This document shows positions 44,922 through 52,231 of a stretch of DNA of 64,000 bases, in pieces. The notes beneath the pieces were generated by a model, which was not told the DNA's origin, did not search any database, and saw only the letters and a program-made list of their open reading frames with translations. Source of the DNA: Sinorhizobium sp. A49 (GTDB taxonomy: Bacteria > Pseudomonadota > Alphaproteobacteria > Rhizobiales > Rhizobiaceae); NCBI RefSeq assembly GCF_002002725.1, contig NZ_MUNW01000052.1:1-64000 (forward strand), given 5' to 3'. Position 1 is the first letter of the stretch. Every line of letters starts with the position of its first letter. A program made the position numbers and the translations under genes.

Positions 44922-46736
44922 CTAAATCTCATGAGGATCGTCGCATCCAACCCTGCGCACACGGACGCCTTCGACAACGACTACAGAGCTCGGGGTTCCA
45001 GTCTTGCCATCGGGCTTGCGTGGCCGGTAGCTGCGACGGCCGAGCCGTCTGATCTCTGTATAGGTACCATATAGCCGGTCCAGGAACTCATGACGCCGCA
45101 AGGGCGGCTCACCGGCGAAATTCTCAGAAAGAGAACGGTTTTTCTCCGCAATAAACGCCTCGTAGCTGGAATAGAGCTCGCTTTCACTCGCCCTATAGTC
45201 TTTTCCGAATTCACAGCGCTCGCTCACCCAAGCGTGCAACGGGTTCTGCGTCGAGAAGTACCTTTCCGTTTCATCCTCGATGCCTTCCGAGACATTGAGG
45301 CTGCAACCGTTGCCGCGGAACATTTCCCAGCCGTCGAGAATCCAGCGGAAAATGTCGGGAGCCTCGTTGCCAAGCACGTCGCGATCAATGGAATTGCCAA
45401 GGATTTTCGCCTCCAGCTCGGCATCGATGACGGCCGGTTGCCCCTTGAACGGAATCACCCGCATTCGCCGCCGCATCCCGCGGTCCGTCGTCGCGATTGA
45501 TGGAATCGTGTTACCGCAAAAAGCAACCTTGACCATGGGCTTGAACCCGGTTGGATTGTGATACAGCCCGCGCGCGACAATCTCATCGCCGCCTGTCAAC
45601 GCTTTCAGAAACGCTTGGTCGAACTCCGACGCTTTGCCGGATTCCGACACCTTAACCATGTGAAACCCACGCAGGCGGGCGCGATCCGCTGAAAAACCGT
45701 TGCTGTGCGCGCCCGTCGTGAAGGTGGAAATGTCGCAGCTCACCGCATAAGGCCCGAGAATCCGCGCAAGAATGTTGAGAAACAGCGTTTTGCCGTTGCC
45801 GCCTGGGCCATAAAGAAACAGGAACGCGTGTTCCGTTGTCAGCCCGCTCAGGCAGTATCCGGCGAACATTTGCACCGTGCGCATGGTCGCATCGTCGCCA
45901 TCCGTCGCCGTTTCCAGGAGCCCGCGAAAAAGCGGGCAGAAATCCCGCGGATAGACCATGCGCGGCGCTTCATACTCGTCGAGCTCGGCCGCTTCGAGCT
46001 CTGACAAGTCCACGTGGGGATCGCTGGAAAAATGCCGCTTTTCAGGAACAAGCACCGGGCGCGGCGACGGTCTCAACAAAACCTGTTTCGTCATCTGCTC
46101 GGCCTTATTCGGCAATTCGCTTTCGTACCCGTCCACACCAACGCGCGCCAAATCGATCATGCCGCCCAGAATCCCGATCAACAGCGGGTGCGTGTCCCAA
46201 ATATCAACGCCATCCACGTCTTCAAACCGCGGTCGCGCTTCCGCCTCTTTCGGCCCGCGATAGGGTGGATAGGCCTTTGCGAACGGCCGCATTGCCTTCT
46301 CCACCTTGCCGATGAAATCAGGCCCGCACGTAGCATTGCGTTTGTTGCCGACGAAGTTTTTCGCCATGCGCCATATCGCAATGGCAATCGCTTTCAGCAT
46401 CCTGAAATTGCCGCTATCGCAGCGCCCCCAGGTCTCGCCGTTCCACACATGCCAGCGGCCGAGCTCCACGTCGTATTGCACAATGCCGCCGAGCGCCCGC
46501 AGAAGAAGGCCTGCGAAATCTTGGGCGGATGTCGCCACCTTTGACGGATCGAGCGGCTCTAGGCCATCAACCAGCACAAGCAACCGATCGTCATTGGGAA
46601 TCTCGAAGAAATCAGGCCCAACGCTCACCAGGCCCGGCTGCTCCTTCTTTTTGCGCGCCGCGAGGCTCAGCGCTTCCGCCAATTGCGATACAATGCCTTC
46701 CATGGACATGGCGGGCTTTTCGGTTTCATCAGTCAC
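44922..46736 (-). CDS. SF3-type helicase of a phage/plasmid primase-helicase module
   Basis: A 604-residue protein of the D5/P4-alpha C-terminal type. A D5_N-like region (about 150-290) precedes an SF3 helicase core with Walker A GPGGNGKT (about 309-316), the Walker B region around VKVSESGKASEFDQAFLKAL, and motif C FCGNTIPS. RGMRRRMRVIPF follows as the arginine finger region. It starts with GTG overlapping the primase stop (GTGA). In P4-like phages this is one protein with the primase; here the functions are on two genes. It would unwind the element's origin. Confidence 0.85.
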   Translation of the reverse strand: MTDETEKPAMSMEGIVSQLAEALSLAARKKKEQPGLVSVGPDFFEIPNDDRLLVLVDGLEPLDPSKVATSAQDFAGLLLRALGGIVQYDVELGRWHVWNGETWGRCDSGNFRMLKAIAIAIWRMAKNFVGNKRNATCGPDFIGKVEKAMRPFAKAYPPYRGPKEAEARPRFEDVDGVDIWDTHPLLIGILGGMIDLARVGVDGYESELPNKAEQMTKQVLLRPSPRPVLVPEKRHFSSDPHVDLSELEAAELDEYEAPRMVYPRDFCPLFRGLLETATDGDDATMRTVQMFAGYCLSGLTTEHAFLFLYGPGGNGKTLFLNILARILGPYAVSCDISTFTTGAHSNGFSADRARLRGFHMVKVSESGKASEFDQAFLKALTGGDEIVARGLYHNPTGFKPMVKVAFCGNTIPSIATTDRGMRRRMRVIPFKGQPAVIDAELEAKILGNSIDRDVLGNEAPDIFRWILDGWEMFRGNGCSLNVSEGIEDETERYFSTQNPLHAWVSERCEFGKDYRASESELYSSYEAFIAEKNRSLSENFAGEPPLRRHEFLDRLYGTYTEIRRLGRRSYRPRKPDGKTGTPSSVVVVEGVRVRRVGCDDPHEI

Positions 46737-47752
46737 CGCCCCGGCTCCCCGGAGGAAAACAGGTCCGCAAAATCGGTTCCGGGCGTCGGCGGTTCGATCA
46801 AATAGGCCTCACGCCCCGCCCTCAGCCATACCCGGCGAGCGGCGTCCGCCCCTATCCAGCCCGTTCGGGATATGTCGTTATCGGCCGCGAGGATCACGCA
46901 AGCCACGCCATTAACGGGCGCGATCTTCCCGAGAAACCCCGCCCCGCTCGCCGCCCATATCGGGCGCGGCGTCCCGTCCCGCGCGCGGCCGTAAGGTGAA
47001 TTCAGCAGCGCAAGTCCCGTTTCTAACCCCTCGCACAACAAAAGCTCGGGCGCAGCGCGGCCGATCATCATTGCCGAGCCGGCGACGACGCCGAGCGAGC
47101 GTTTCAGCTTGTGCCCGTTTGACAGTCGCACGGCCGAGCCGTCGCTGTTTAGGGCGATCCGTTGCACGGCGCGAATCTCAAGTGAGACGGGATCGCGGAA
47201 CGGCATCAGCAAGGCCGGATGCTTACCGCCGGCGACATAGCATTGCGGATCGAACCGCAGTTCCGACAACAGGCAATCGGGAACCGGCAAGCCGCGTTTT
47301 CGGAGGTAGGTTTCCGCCAGCGTTCCGCCGCCTTGGCGCGCCCGCATATAGGCCTCGCGGGCGCGTCTTATCCGCTCATCATGATCCGGAGCGGCCTTCT
47401 CGTCGATGACCATGCAGCGCGGTTCGAAGTCACGCGGTTGTCGCAATTCCTGGGCGAGCCAATCTAGCGCGCCATTGCGATCACGGCCGAGCTCGTGCAT
47501 GACGAACTCCAGGACGCCTCCGCCTTTCTGGCTTGTGAAATCGTACCAAGCGCCGAAGGTTTTCGGTTTGAGACTGACGGAAAGGCTCAAATTCGGACGA
47601 AAGCGGAGCTCGCCCGCGGCGATCATAACAGGCCTTTCGCCTACAATCTTCTCTATCAGATCGGGAGCTGTCGCTTGCGCCTGGGAGAGAATTCTCGCCT
47701 CCCAGGCGCGGCGCGAGCACTCGGCCATAGCATCATGCGCGGACGTCGTCAT
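46733..47752 (-). CDS. Toprim-domain primase (P4/DnaG-like)
   Basis: A 339-residue protein from ATG 47752. The N-terminal part lacks an obvious zinc-binding CHC2 cluster but has GAWYDFTSQKGGGVLEFVMH, typical of the DnaG/TraC-like zinc-ribbon region in degraded form. A Toprim domain follows with Glu in LLLCEGLETGLALL (about 240) and the DxD-like ILAADND (about 282). It overlaps the helicase gene, so the two make a replication unit. The preceding small gene overlaps its start. Confidence 0.8.
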   Translation of the reverse strand: MTTSAHDAMAECSRRAWEARILSQAQATAPDLIEKIVGERPVMIAAGELRFRPNLSLSVSLKPKTFGAWYDFTSQKGGGVLEFVMHELGRDRNGALDWLAQELRQPRDFEPRCMVIDEKAAPDHDERIRRAREAYMRARQGGGTLAETYLRKRGLPVPDCLLSELRFDPQCYVAGGKHPALLMPFRDPVSLEIRAVQRIALNSDGSAVRLSNGHKLKRSLGVVAGSAMMIGRAAPELLLCEGLETGLALLNSPYGRARDGTPRPIWAASGAGFLGKIAPVNGVACVILAADNDISRTGWIGADAARRVWLRAGREAYLIEPPTPGTDFADLFSSGEPGR

Positions 47753-48068
47753 CATCGCCCCCGTTCGGCCGTCGCGAAGGGCTATAGAGCACAAGCAAGG
47801 TCCGTCGCATCGCCAGCTTGCAGCGGTCATCCGTCGTTTCCTTGAGACCTTTTCGCAATGCGCGCTCGGCGGCGACGCGAACCGCCCGCAAGCCGTTCTC
47901 CGTCCGCACGTGCTCGGCTTCCCGCTCGGCTTGGGCGTGCACTCTCGCTTGCAAATCAGCGTTCCGCCGGTAAAGCCGGTCCAAATCATTATGCGCCACG
48001 TCGAGCAACGCGCGATCCGTCTCGGCCCGTTGCACCGAGCTTTCCGGCGGGGTTGCGTCTCGTTTCAT
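47733..48068 (-). CDS. Small coiled-coil protein, unknown
   Basis: A 111-residue frame overlapping the primase start by 20 bases. It is mostly a charged amphipathic helix (DVAHNDLDRLYRRNADLQARVHAQAERE) with a disordered acidic end. The start is uncertain: ATG 48068 is the nearest, but an ATG at 48185 would add 39 residues. Position between the AlpA-like and primase genes suggests an early accessory function. The gene call is moderate because the ribosome-binding site is weak. Confidence 0.5.
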   Translation of the reverse strand: MKRDATPPESSVQRAETDRALLDVAHNDLDRLYRRNADLQARVHAQAEREAEHVRTENGLRAVRVAAERALRKGLKETTDDRCKLAMRRTLLVLYSPSRRPNGGDDDDVRA

Positions 48069-48327
48069 GGCACTGTCAGCCGCAACGATTGCGCAATCGG
48101 GCTTCAATGCCCCTGCGCAATACGGCAGATGGACCTTCCAAGCTGAGCGGAACTTGCCGCGTATGAAAACCCAGACGGTCAACATTCGCGCCACCCCAAA
48201 GTGGTCGATGCGCACAATCGAAACCTTTCCGCGAGTTGCTGGAATTCCACGAGCCAAACCACGGCCGTCCCAATGAGAGATTGATTTGGCTTCGAAGTAG
48301 CTCGCTCGGTTTGACGTCGGGTGAAGG

Positions 48328-48564
48328 TCATGGGGAAGGCTCGTCTTTTTCACGAGCTCCCTGTTTTCCAGACGGTCGGTGGACAAAATGTTCCGCCCAG
48401 GCATCAAGTTCTGCGGTGTCGTACACGACGCTTTTTCCAAATTTGATGTATGCGGGACCAGTGTCATTCATGCGCCACTTGGTGAGCGTGGACAGACCAA
48501 CGCCAAGATGGGCGGCGGCCTCGCGGGAGCGCACGCGGCGCGAAAGGGGGATGGGAACACTCAT
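48328..48564 (-). CDS. AlpA-family excisionase/regulator
   Basis: A 78-residue protein with an HTH_17/AlpA fold: RVRSREAAAHLGVGLSTLTKWR forms the helix-turn-helix and GPAYIKFGKSVVYDTAELDAW the wing, the usual AlpA/Xis sequence plan. In P4-like elements such proteins turn on integrase or promote excision. Its ribosome-binding site AGGAGC (48578-48573) is perfectly complementary to GCTCCT at 48600-48595 in its own leader, so translation may be controlled by a hairpin. Confidence 0.85.
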   Translation of the reverse strand: MSVPIPLSRRVRSREAAAHLGVGLSTLTKWRMNDTGPAYIKFGKSVVYDTAELDAWAEHFVHRPSGKQGAREKDEPSP

Positions 48565-48572
48565 GGGAAGTT

Positions 48573-48600
48573 GCTCCTACGTCTGTGAGCTCACAGGAGC
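48573..48600 (-). promoter_or_regulatory. Leader hairpin masking the alpA-like ribosome-binding site
   Basis: On the minus strand GCTCCT (48600-48595) can pair with AGGAGC (48578-48573), the Shine-Dalgarno of the AlpA-like gene. The loop contains most of the palindrome TGTGAGCTCACA (48584-48595), which could itself bind a repressor. Either would limit synthesis of the excisionase-like protein. Confidence 0.5.
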
Positions 48601-48742
48601 GATTATAGTAGGTGCGGAAAGCTGCCATCTCGTCTGCGACAGAAATCAAAAGCCAATATTAATATTAAAATTCAATGACTTATATGAAAATAACGGTTTA
48701 GAATAAGAACAGAAAAAATTGGATAGTGATATCAAGCCCTTG

Positions 48743-49294
48743 TCACATCGCATAAATAAACCAAAGCATTTTCGCCTTCGGACTGCGTTTCTCTAGCCAA
48801 ATCCTAACCTTGCCTTCGCACGTCAGCACGTGGCGTGCGCTTATCGGCACTCGGTAGCGATCCGCCATCTCACGCGCGACCTGTTGAGCCACTTTGTTGC
48901 GCCCGTAGTTTCTACGAAAACGGAATACAAGTGGTGCAAGGCCGATTGAGCGGATCCCTTCGACAATCCTGGTGTCTTCCGGCAACCTCAGTTGTTTTTC
49001 CCGTGCAGCCCGGTATTCGTCGCGAAGGTCTTCACCTTCTTTGGTGGACAGTACGTGGGGGATACGAGCTTTGCGTGCTTCGCTAGTCCTGTTGCGAAGC
49101 GCGGAAGCTGCCTTGAGCACGTCACTCGATTGCTTAAAGACTGAGCTTTTAACAAGAGCGTTAACCGCCCGCTGCTTCAACTGAAGAAAATACAGCCCAA
49201 CGACAATCTTTTGTCGTTCAAGCAAGATAGATTTTCGCCCTTGCCCTTTCCCCGGCCCGCCGCGCGTCCTCTTCCGAACTCTTCTCTGGCTCAT
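48743..49294 (-). CDS. Unknown basic protein translationally coupled to the integrase
   Basis: A 183-residue very basic protein whose ATG overlaps the integrase stop by ATGA (49291-49294). The N-terminus is Arg/Gly/Lys-rich (RRVRKRTRGGPGKGQGRK). A central helical region carries LPEDTRIVEGIRSIG, and the C-terminal part (KVAQQVAREMADRYRVPISARHVLTC) could be a winged or helix-turn-helix DNA-binding unit. I do not recognise a family. Strict coupling suggests a recombination-accessory or directionality role, but other roles are possible. Confidence 0.7.
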   Translation of the reverse strand: MSQRRVRKRTRGGPGKGQGRKSILLERQKIVVGLYFLQLKQRAVNALVKSSVFKQSSDVLKAASALRNRTSEARKARIPHVLSTKEGEDLRDEYRAAREKQLRLPEDTRIVEGIRSIGLAPLVFRFRRNYGRNKVAQQVAREMADRYRVPISARHVLTCEGKVRIWLEKRSPKAKMLWFIYAM

Positions 49295-50598
49295 TGGTCA
49301 CGACTCCGAGCACGTCTTGCATCTTCAATGTTTGCGACCCCTACAGAGGAAGATGCTTCGCCCATAGCCGCGGCTATTCCAGCCGCAATCGCATCGGACG
49401 CCCTGCGCAACGGGTCGTTGTCTAGATGCGCATACCGCGCTGTTGTCGCCGGTTGGCTGTGTCCTAGTAGTTTCCCGATGATTGGTAAGCCCATGCCACC
49501 GCCTGCACCGAATGCCGCAAAATTGTGCCTTAGATCGTGGATCCGCACATCCGGAAGCCCCGCTAGGCGACGGACACCATCCCAAGGGCGCTTAAGATCG
49601 GCGCGCGGTTTTTCGCGCTGTGTTGCAACGCTTGCGCCAGCAACCACGTATTCTCCAAGTTGCGGGAGACCGGCAAGCACCTCAAGTGCTGGCGCATTTA
49701 GAACGATCGCCTTCTTGCCGGTTTTCGAGTCGGGCAAGAGCAGCAGTCCGCGCTCCATATCTACGTATTGCCATTTCAAATGAAGAATTTCCCGAAGCCG
49801 CGCGCCGGTAAAAATCAAGAGACGAAGCGCTGCCGCCGCAAAGGGATCAATCGGCGTTGCCTGCTTCTTCTTCGCGACATGTTTTAGGTTTCCATTGGAG
49901 TTAATTTCCCAGGGGATGCCGTCCGTTTCCGCCTGCCGTATTGCGGCGCCCAAGCGGCTAAGTTCATCGGCTGATAAAAACCGCTCCCGCCCTTCCTCCC
50001 GGTATTTCTCGATCCGCTTTGCTGGATTGAAATCAGCCACAACCAAGCCGCGCCGATCAGCGAAAGAATATAGCGACGATATCCCAGCTAACGCCCGGTT
50101 TGCTTGAAACGGCGTCGATTTAAGCGATAAATGCACCTTGGCAACATCAGCGCGTGTAACCGAGGCGGCCTTTAGCGCGCCAAGCCTGGGGATAAGCACG
50201 CGCTCAAAAAGGTCAGTATACCAAGCCGCAGTTGTCGCCTTCCGCTTCGCTTCGACATGCTCTGCAAGAAACATTCGCGCCAATTCCGCGAAGGTAGGCG
50301 CTTGCCTTTTCGCCACTTTCTCAGCTTGCGGGTCAATGCCACGGCTAACTTGAGAGCGGAATGTATCGGCGACCTTGCGTGCTTCGATTGGCGTCAGATC
50401 GCCGACACGGCCAATTGTCACCCGCCTCTTGGGCTGCCGTCTGCCGCCACCGTCAGCTCGATATTCGAATATCCATGATTTCTCGCCCGACGGTGAAATG
50501 CGCAGGCCGAAGCCTGCAATTGCATTGTCGAAGATTACATAGCGCGCATCACGTGGTTCTGCCGCATCCACGGTTCGTTGCGTCAATCGTGTCGCCAT
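49291..50598 (-). CDS. int: Tyrosine integrase (P4-type, DUF4102 arm-binding domain)
   Basis: A 435-residue integrase. ATG 50598 starts MATRLTQRTVDAAEP; longer in-frame starts run through the GGTCGCCACC repeats and are rejected. The N-terminal DUF4102-like domain has DNAIAGFGLRISPSGEKSW. The catalytic residues are in order: Arg in TGARLREI (about 262), His-x-x-Arg in HDLRHNFA (about 352), His in LGHSQ (about 376) and Tyr in ARYAHL (about 389). It would recombine the tRNA-Arg site with the element. Its promoter region contains the paired repeats, which may couple arm binding with autoregulation. Confidence 0.95.
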   Translation of the reverse strand: MATRLTQRTVDAAEPRDARYVIFDNAIAGFGLRISPSGEKSWIFEYRADGGGRRQPKRRVTIGRVGDLTPIEARKVADTFRSQVSRGIDPQAEKVAKRQAPTFAELARMFLAEHVEAKRKATTAAWYTDLFERVLIPRLGALKAASVTRADVAKVHLSLKSTPFQANRALAGISSLYSFADRRGLVVADFNPAKRIEKYREEGRERFLSADELSRLGAAIRQAETDGIPWEINSNGNLKHVAKKKQATPIDPFAAAALRLLIFTGARLREILHLKWQYVDMERGLLLLPDSKTGKKAIVLNAPALEVLAGLPQLGEYVVAGASVATQREKPRADLKRPWDGVRRLAGLPDVRIHDLRHNFAAFGAGGGMGLPIIGKLLGHSQPATTARYAHLDNDPLRRASDAIAAGIAAAMGEASSSVGVANIEDARRARSRDQ

Positions 50599-50620
50599 AT
50601 CCGCCTCATTTCTTGCCCTC

Positions 50621-50641
50621 GGTCGCCACCGGGTCGCCACC
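50621..50641 (+). repeat. Paired GGTCGCCACC repeats, right element end
   Basis: GGTCGCCACC at 50621-50630 and 50632-50641, 11-bp period, between the integrase start and attR. They match the left-end pair (33573-33593). They lie 116-136 bp inside attR, a usual distance for arm-type sites. Confidence 0.6.
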
Positions 50642-50756
50642 GATAGCTAGAACACCAGAACACATGCGGAAACGTGGTACACTATAACTCCATATTTATC
50701 AATTATATAAAGAGAAATGCGGACACATCCGAAACCCCGCGGAATGTTGATTCTCT

Positions 50757-50804
50757 AGATTCCTAATCTGGGGGTCACGCGTTCGAATCGCGTCGGGATC
50801 ACCA
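50757..50804 (+). repeat. attR: duplicated 3' part of tRNA-Arg
   Basis: A 48-base copy of the tRNA-Arg 3' half, from the anticodon arm through CCA, without acceptor 5' strand or D-arm, so not a functional tRNA. It differs from attL only at the T-stem closing pair (A-T here, G-C in the tRNA). It marks the element's right boundary. Confidence 0.93.
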
Positions 50805-50882
50805 TTCTCCTTATCATTTTGTCGCCGCACAGCGCGCCGCCCAGTCCAGCCTGGCCCACCCCGAACATCGATGCAAACGATC

Positions 50883-51383
50883 ATGGTTCAGTTGCTCGTC
50901 ACCTACATGGAAATGCGCACTCGACCGACCGGCGAACCGCTGCCCTCACCCGTCGAGAACGCAGCGTTCGCGCTTGAGCGACTGGAGGCAGAGCAATTCC
51001 TGTCGCTCTATCGCGCCGTCGGCGAAACTCTACGTTGGGATCAACGGCTGCGCATGCCTGCCGAGGCGCTCGACGCCTTTTTGCGCAGCCCATCGACTGC
51101 GATTTATGTCCTGCGGATCGACGGTCGTGCCGTCGGGCTTTGCGAATTCGATCGCGTCGACACCGCCGATATCGAGCTCACCCATTTCGGCCTGATCCCC
51201 GACATGCAGGGACGAAGGCTTGGGCCGTATCTTCTCGACGCAGCACTGCGCGCCGTCTGGGATCGTGCGCCCCAGCGCATCTGGCTGCACACGGACGACT
51301 GGGATCACGCCAAGGCGCAAGACACCTATCGCCGCGCCGGCTTCGACATTTTCGACCAGAAGCTCGAAGATATCAGCGAGTAA
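50883..51383 (+). CDS. GNAT-family N-acetyltransferase
   Basis: A 166-residue acetyltransferase from ATG 50883 (50871 also possible). The core has ELTHFGLIPDMQGRRLGPYLLDAAL, the acetyl-CoA-binding R/Q-x-x-G-x-G/A loop, then RIWLHTDDWDHAKAQDTYRRAGF closing the fold. It resembles a rhizobial group of stand-alone GNATs of about this length, so it does not seem truncated by the nearby attR. Substrate is unknown. It is the first gene outside the element, with only ~80 bp between. Confidence 0.83.
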   Translation: MVQLLVTYMEMRTRPTGEPLPSPVENAAFALERLEAEQFLSLYRAVGETLRWDQRLRMPAEALDAFLRSPSTAIYVLRIDGRAVGLCEFDRVDTADIELTHFGLIPDMQGRRLGPYLLDAALRAVWDRAPQRIWLHTDDWDHAKAQDTYRRAGFDIFDQKLEDISE

Positions 51384-51486
51384 CGTCTGCAACAACATCA
51401 GTCACGTTGCCGTGAGCTTCGGTCGTACCCGTGGCACAAAACCTGCCCTCATCCATTTCCTCTGATGAAAGGAAATGGTGAAGCCC

Positions 51487-51906
51487 ATGAGAAAGCTGGC
51501 AATTGTCGCGCTTTCGCTGGCAACCGCCTTCTCCAGCGTAGCCCCGGCGCAGGCATTTCCGCCGGTAACACCCGTGAAGGCAGGCATCTCGAACGTCGAG
51601 ACCGTGCAATATTATAACCGCCGATGGTATCGCGGCGGGGATCGCGACAGATGGGGCGACCGCCGCTATTATCGTCATCGTCACTGGGATGATGACGACG
51701 ACGATGACAATGTTGGCGCGATCATCGGAGGCCTTGCCGCCGGTGCCATCATCGGCGGGCTGTTGAGTTCCCAGCCGCGACGCTACTATGGCGGCAATTC
51801 CCATGCGAGTTGGTGCTACAGTCGCTACCGCTCCTATAGGGCGTGGGACAACACCTTCCAACCCTATAACGGCCCGCGCCGCGCCTGCTATTCGCCCTAC
51901 CGCTAA
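51487..51906 (+). CDS. BA14K-family protein
   Basis: A 139-residue exported protein. A signal peptide ([14 protein letters not shown] to about residue 22) precedes an Arg/Tyr/Asp-rich part with eight Asp in a row. A Gly-rich hydrophobic stretch ([18 protein letters not shown]) follows. The C-terminal BA14K motif reads [19 protein letters not shown] and ends with [10 protein letters not shown], with the two conserved Cys. In Brucella the founding member is an immunoreactive lectin-like protein; the rhizobial role is unclear. Confidence 0.85.
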   Translation: MRKLAIVALSLATAFSSVAPAQAFPPVTPVKAGISNVETVQYYNRRWYRGGDRDRWGDRRYYRHRHWDDDDDDDNVGAIIGGLAAGAIIGGLLSSQPRRYYGGNSHASWCYSRYRSYRAWDNTFQPYNGPRRACYSPYR

Positions 51907-52231
51907 TCGCCACCCTGTCCCGTCGCCCGAAAGGCGGCGGGGCGCGCATAACGATCTGAAAGACAACAGTTTTTCAGTGAGTGTATGACGCAGGATCTTA
52001 CGATGATCCTGCGCCCCGGGCGCGCCTGTTGCGCCAGCGCTACGCCCAATCGCTCGGCCGGGCCTGTGCCTGCCACCGATCTTTCCTTTGCAAACCTGCT
52101 CCTCCCAAGACCTGTCGGTTCCGCTGCGGTTTGTGACCGCCGCTTGACATCTCCGTAAGCCTGATCTTATCATTCCAATATAAAGTAGCGTAGTACATAA
52201 TTATGCAACAATAAAAAGAGAGGAACATAAG
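51907..52231 (+). promoter_or_regulatory. Intergenic region with a sigma-70 promoter for the peptide-type importer
   Basis: A perfect stem CGCAGGATC/GATCCTGCG (51989-51997/52005-52013) may end BA14K transcription. Downstream, TTGACA (52144-52149) and TATCAT (52168-52173), 18 bp apart, make a good housekeeping promoter ~60 bp before the binding-protein start, with a GAGAGGAA ribosome-binding site. No gene is seen in these 325 bases. Confidence 0.6.

Larger units (their letters stand above)
33457..50804. mobile_element. 17.3-kb integrative element in tRNA-Arg, carrying two defence systems
   Basis: The element is bounded by 48-bp direct repeats and has a tyrosine integrase at its right end. All but one of its genes run on the minus strand. 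In order from the right: integrase, a coupled unknown gene, AlpA-like protein, small coiled-coil protein, Toprim primase, SF3 helicase, an HTH gene on the plus strand, an iteron region, McrBC, then a Lamassu-type triplet. GC content looks lower than in the flanks, most clearly at 43.7-44.5 kb. I found no capsid, terminase, relaxase or type IV secretion genes. It resembles phage satellites or P4-like elements, or an integrated plasmid, in its replication module, but how it moves is unknown. Confidence 0.9.

Noticed and set aside
50757-50804. Second tRNA-Arg gene
   Set aside because: Only the 3' half is present, without acceptor 5' strand or D-arm; it is the attR copy.
50699-50884. 61-codon minus-strand frame across attR
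   Set aside because: Its translation comes from the tRNA-derived repeat; there is no independent support.
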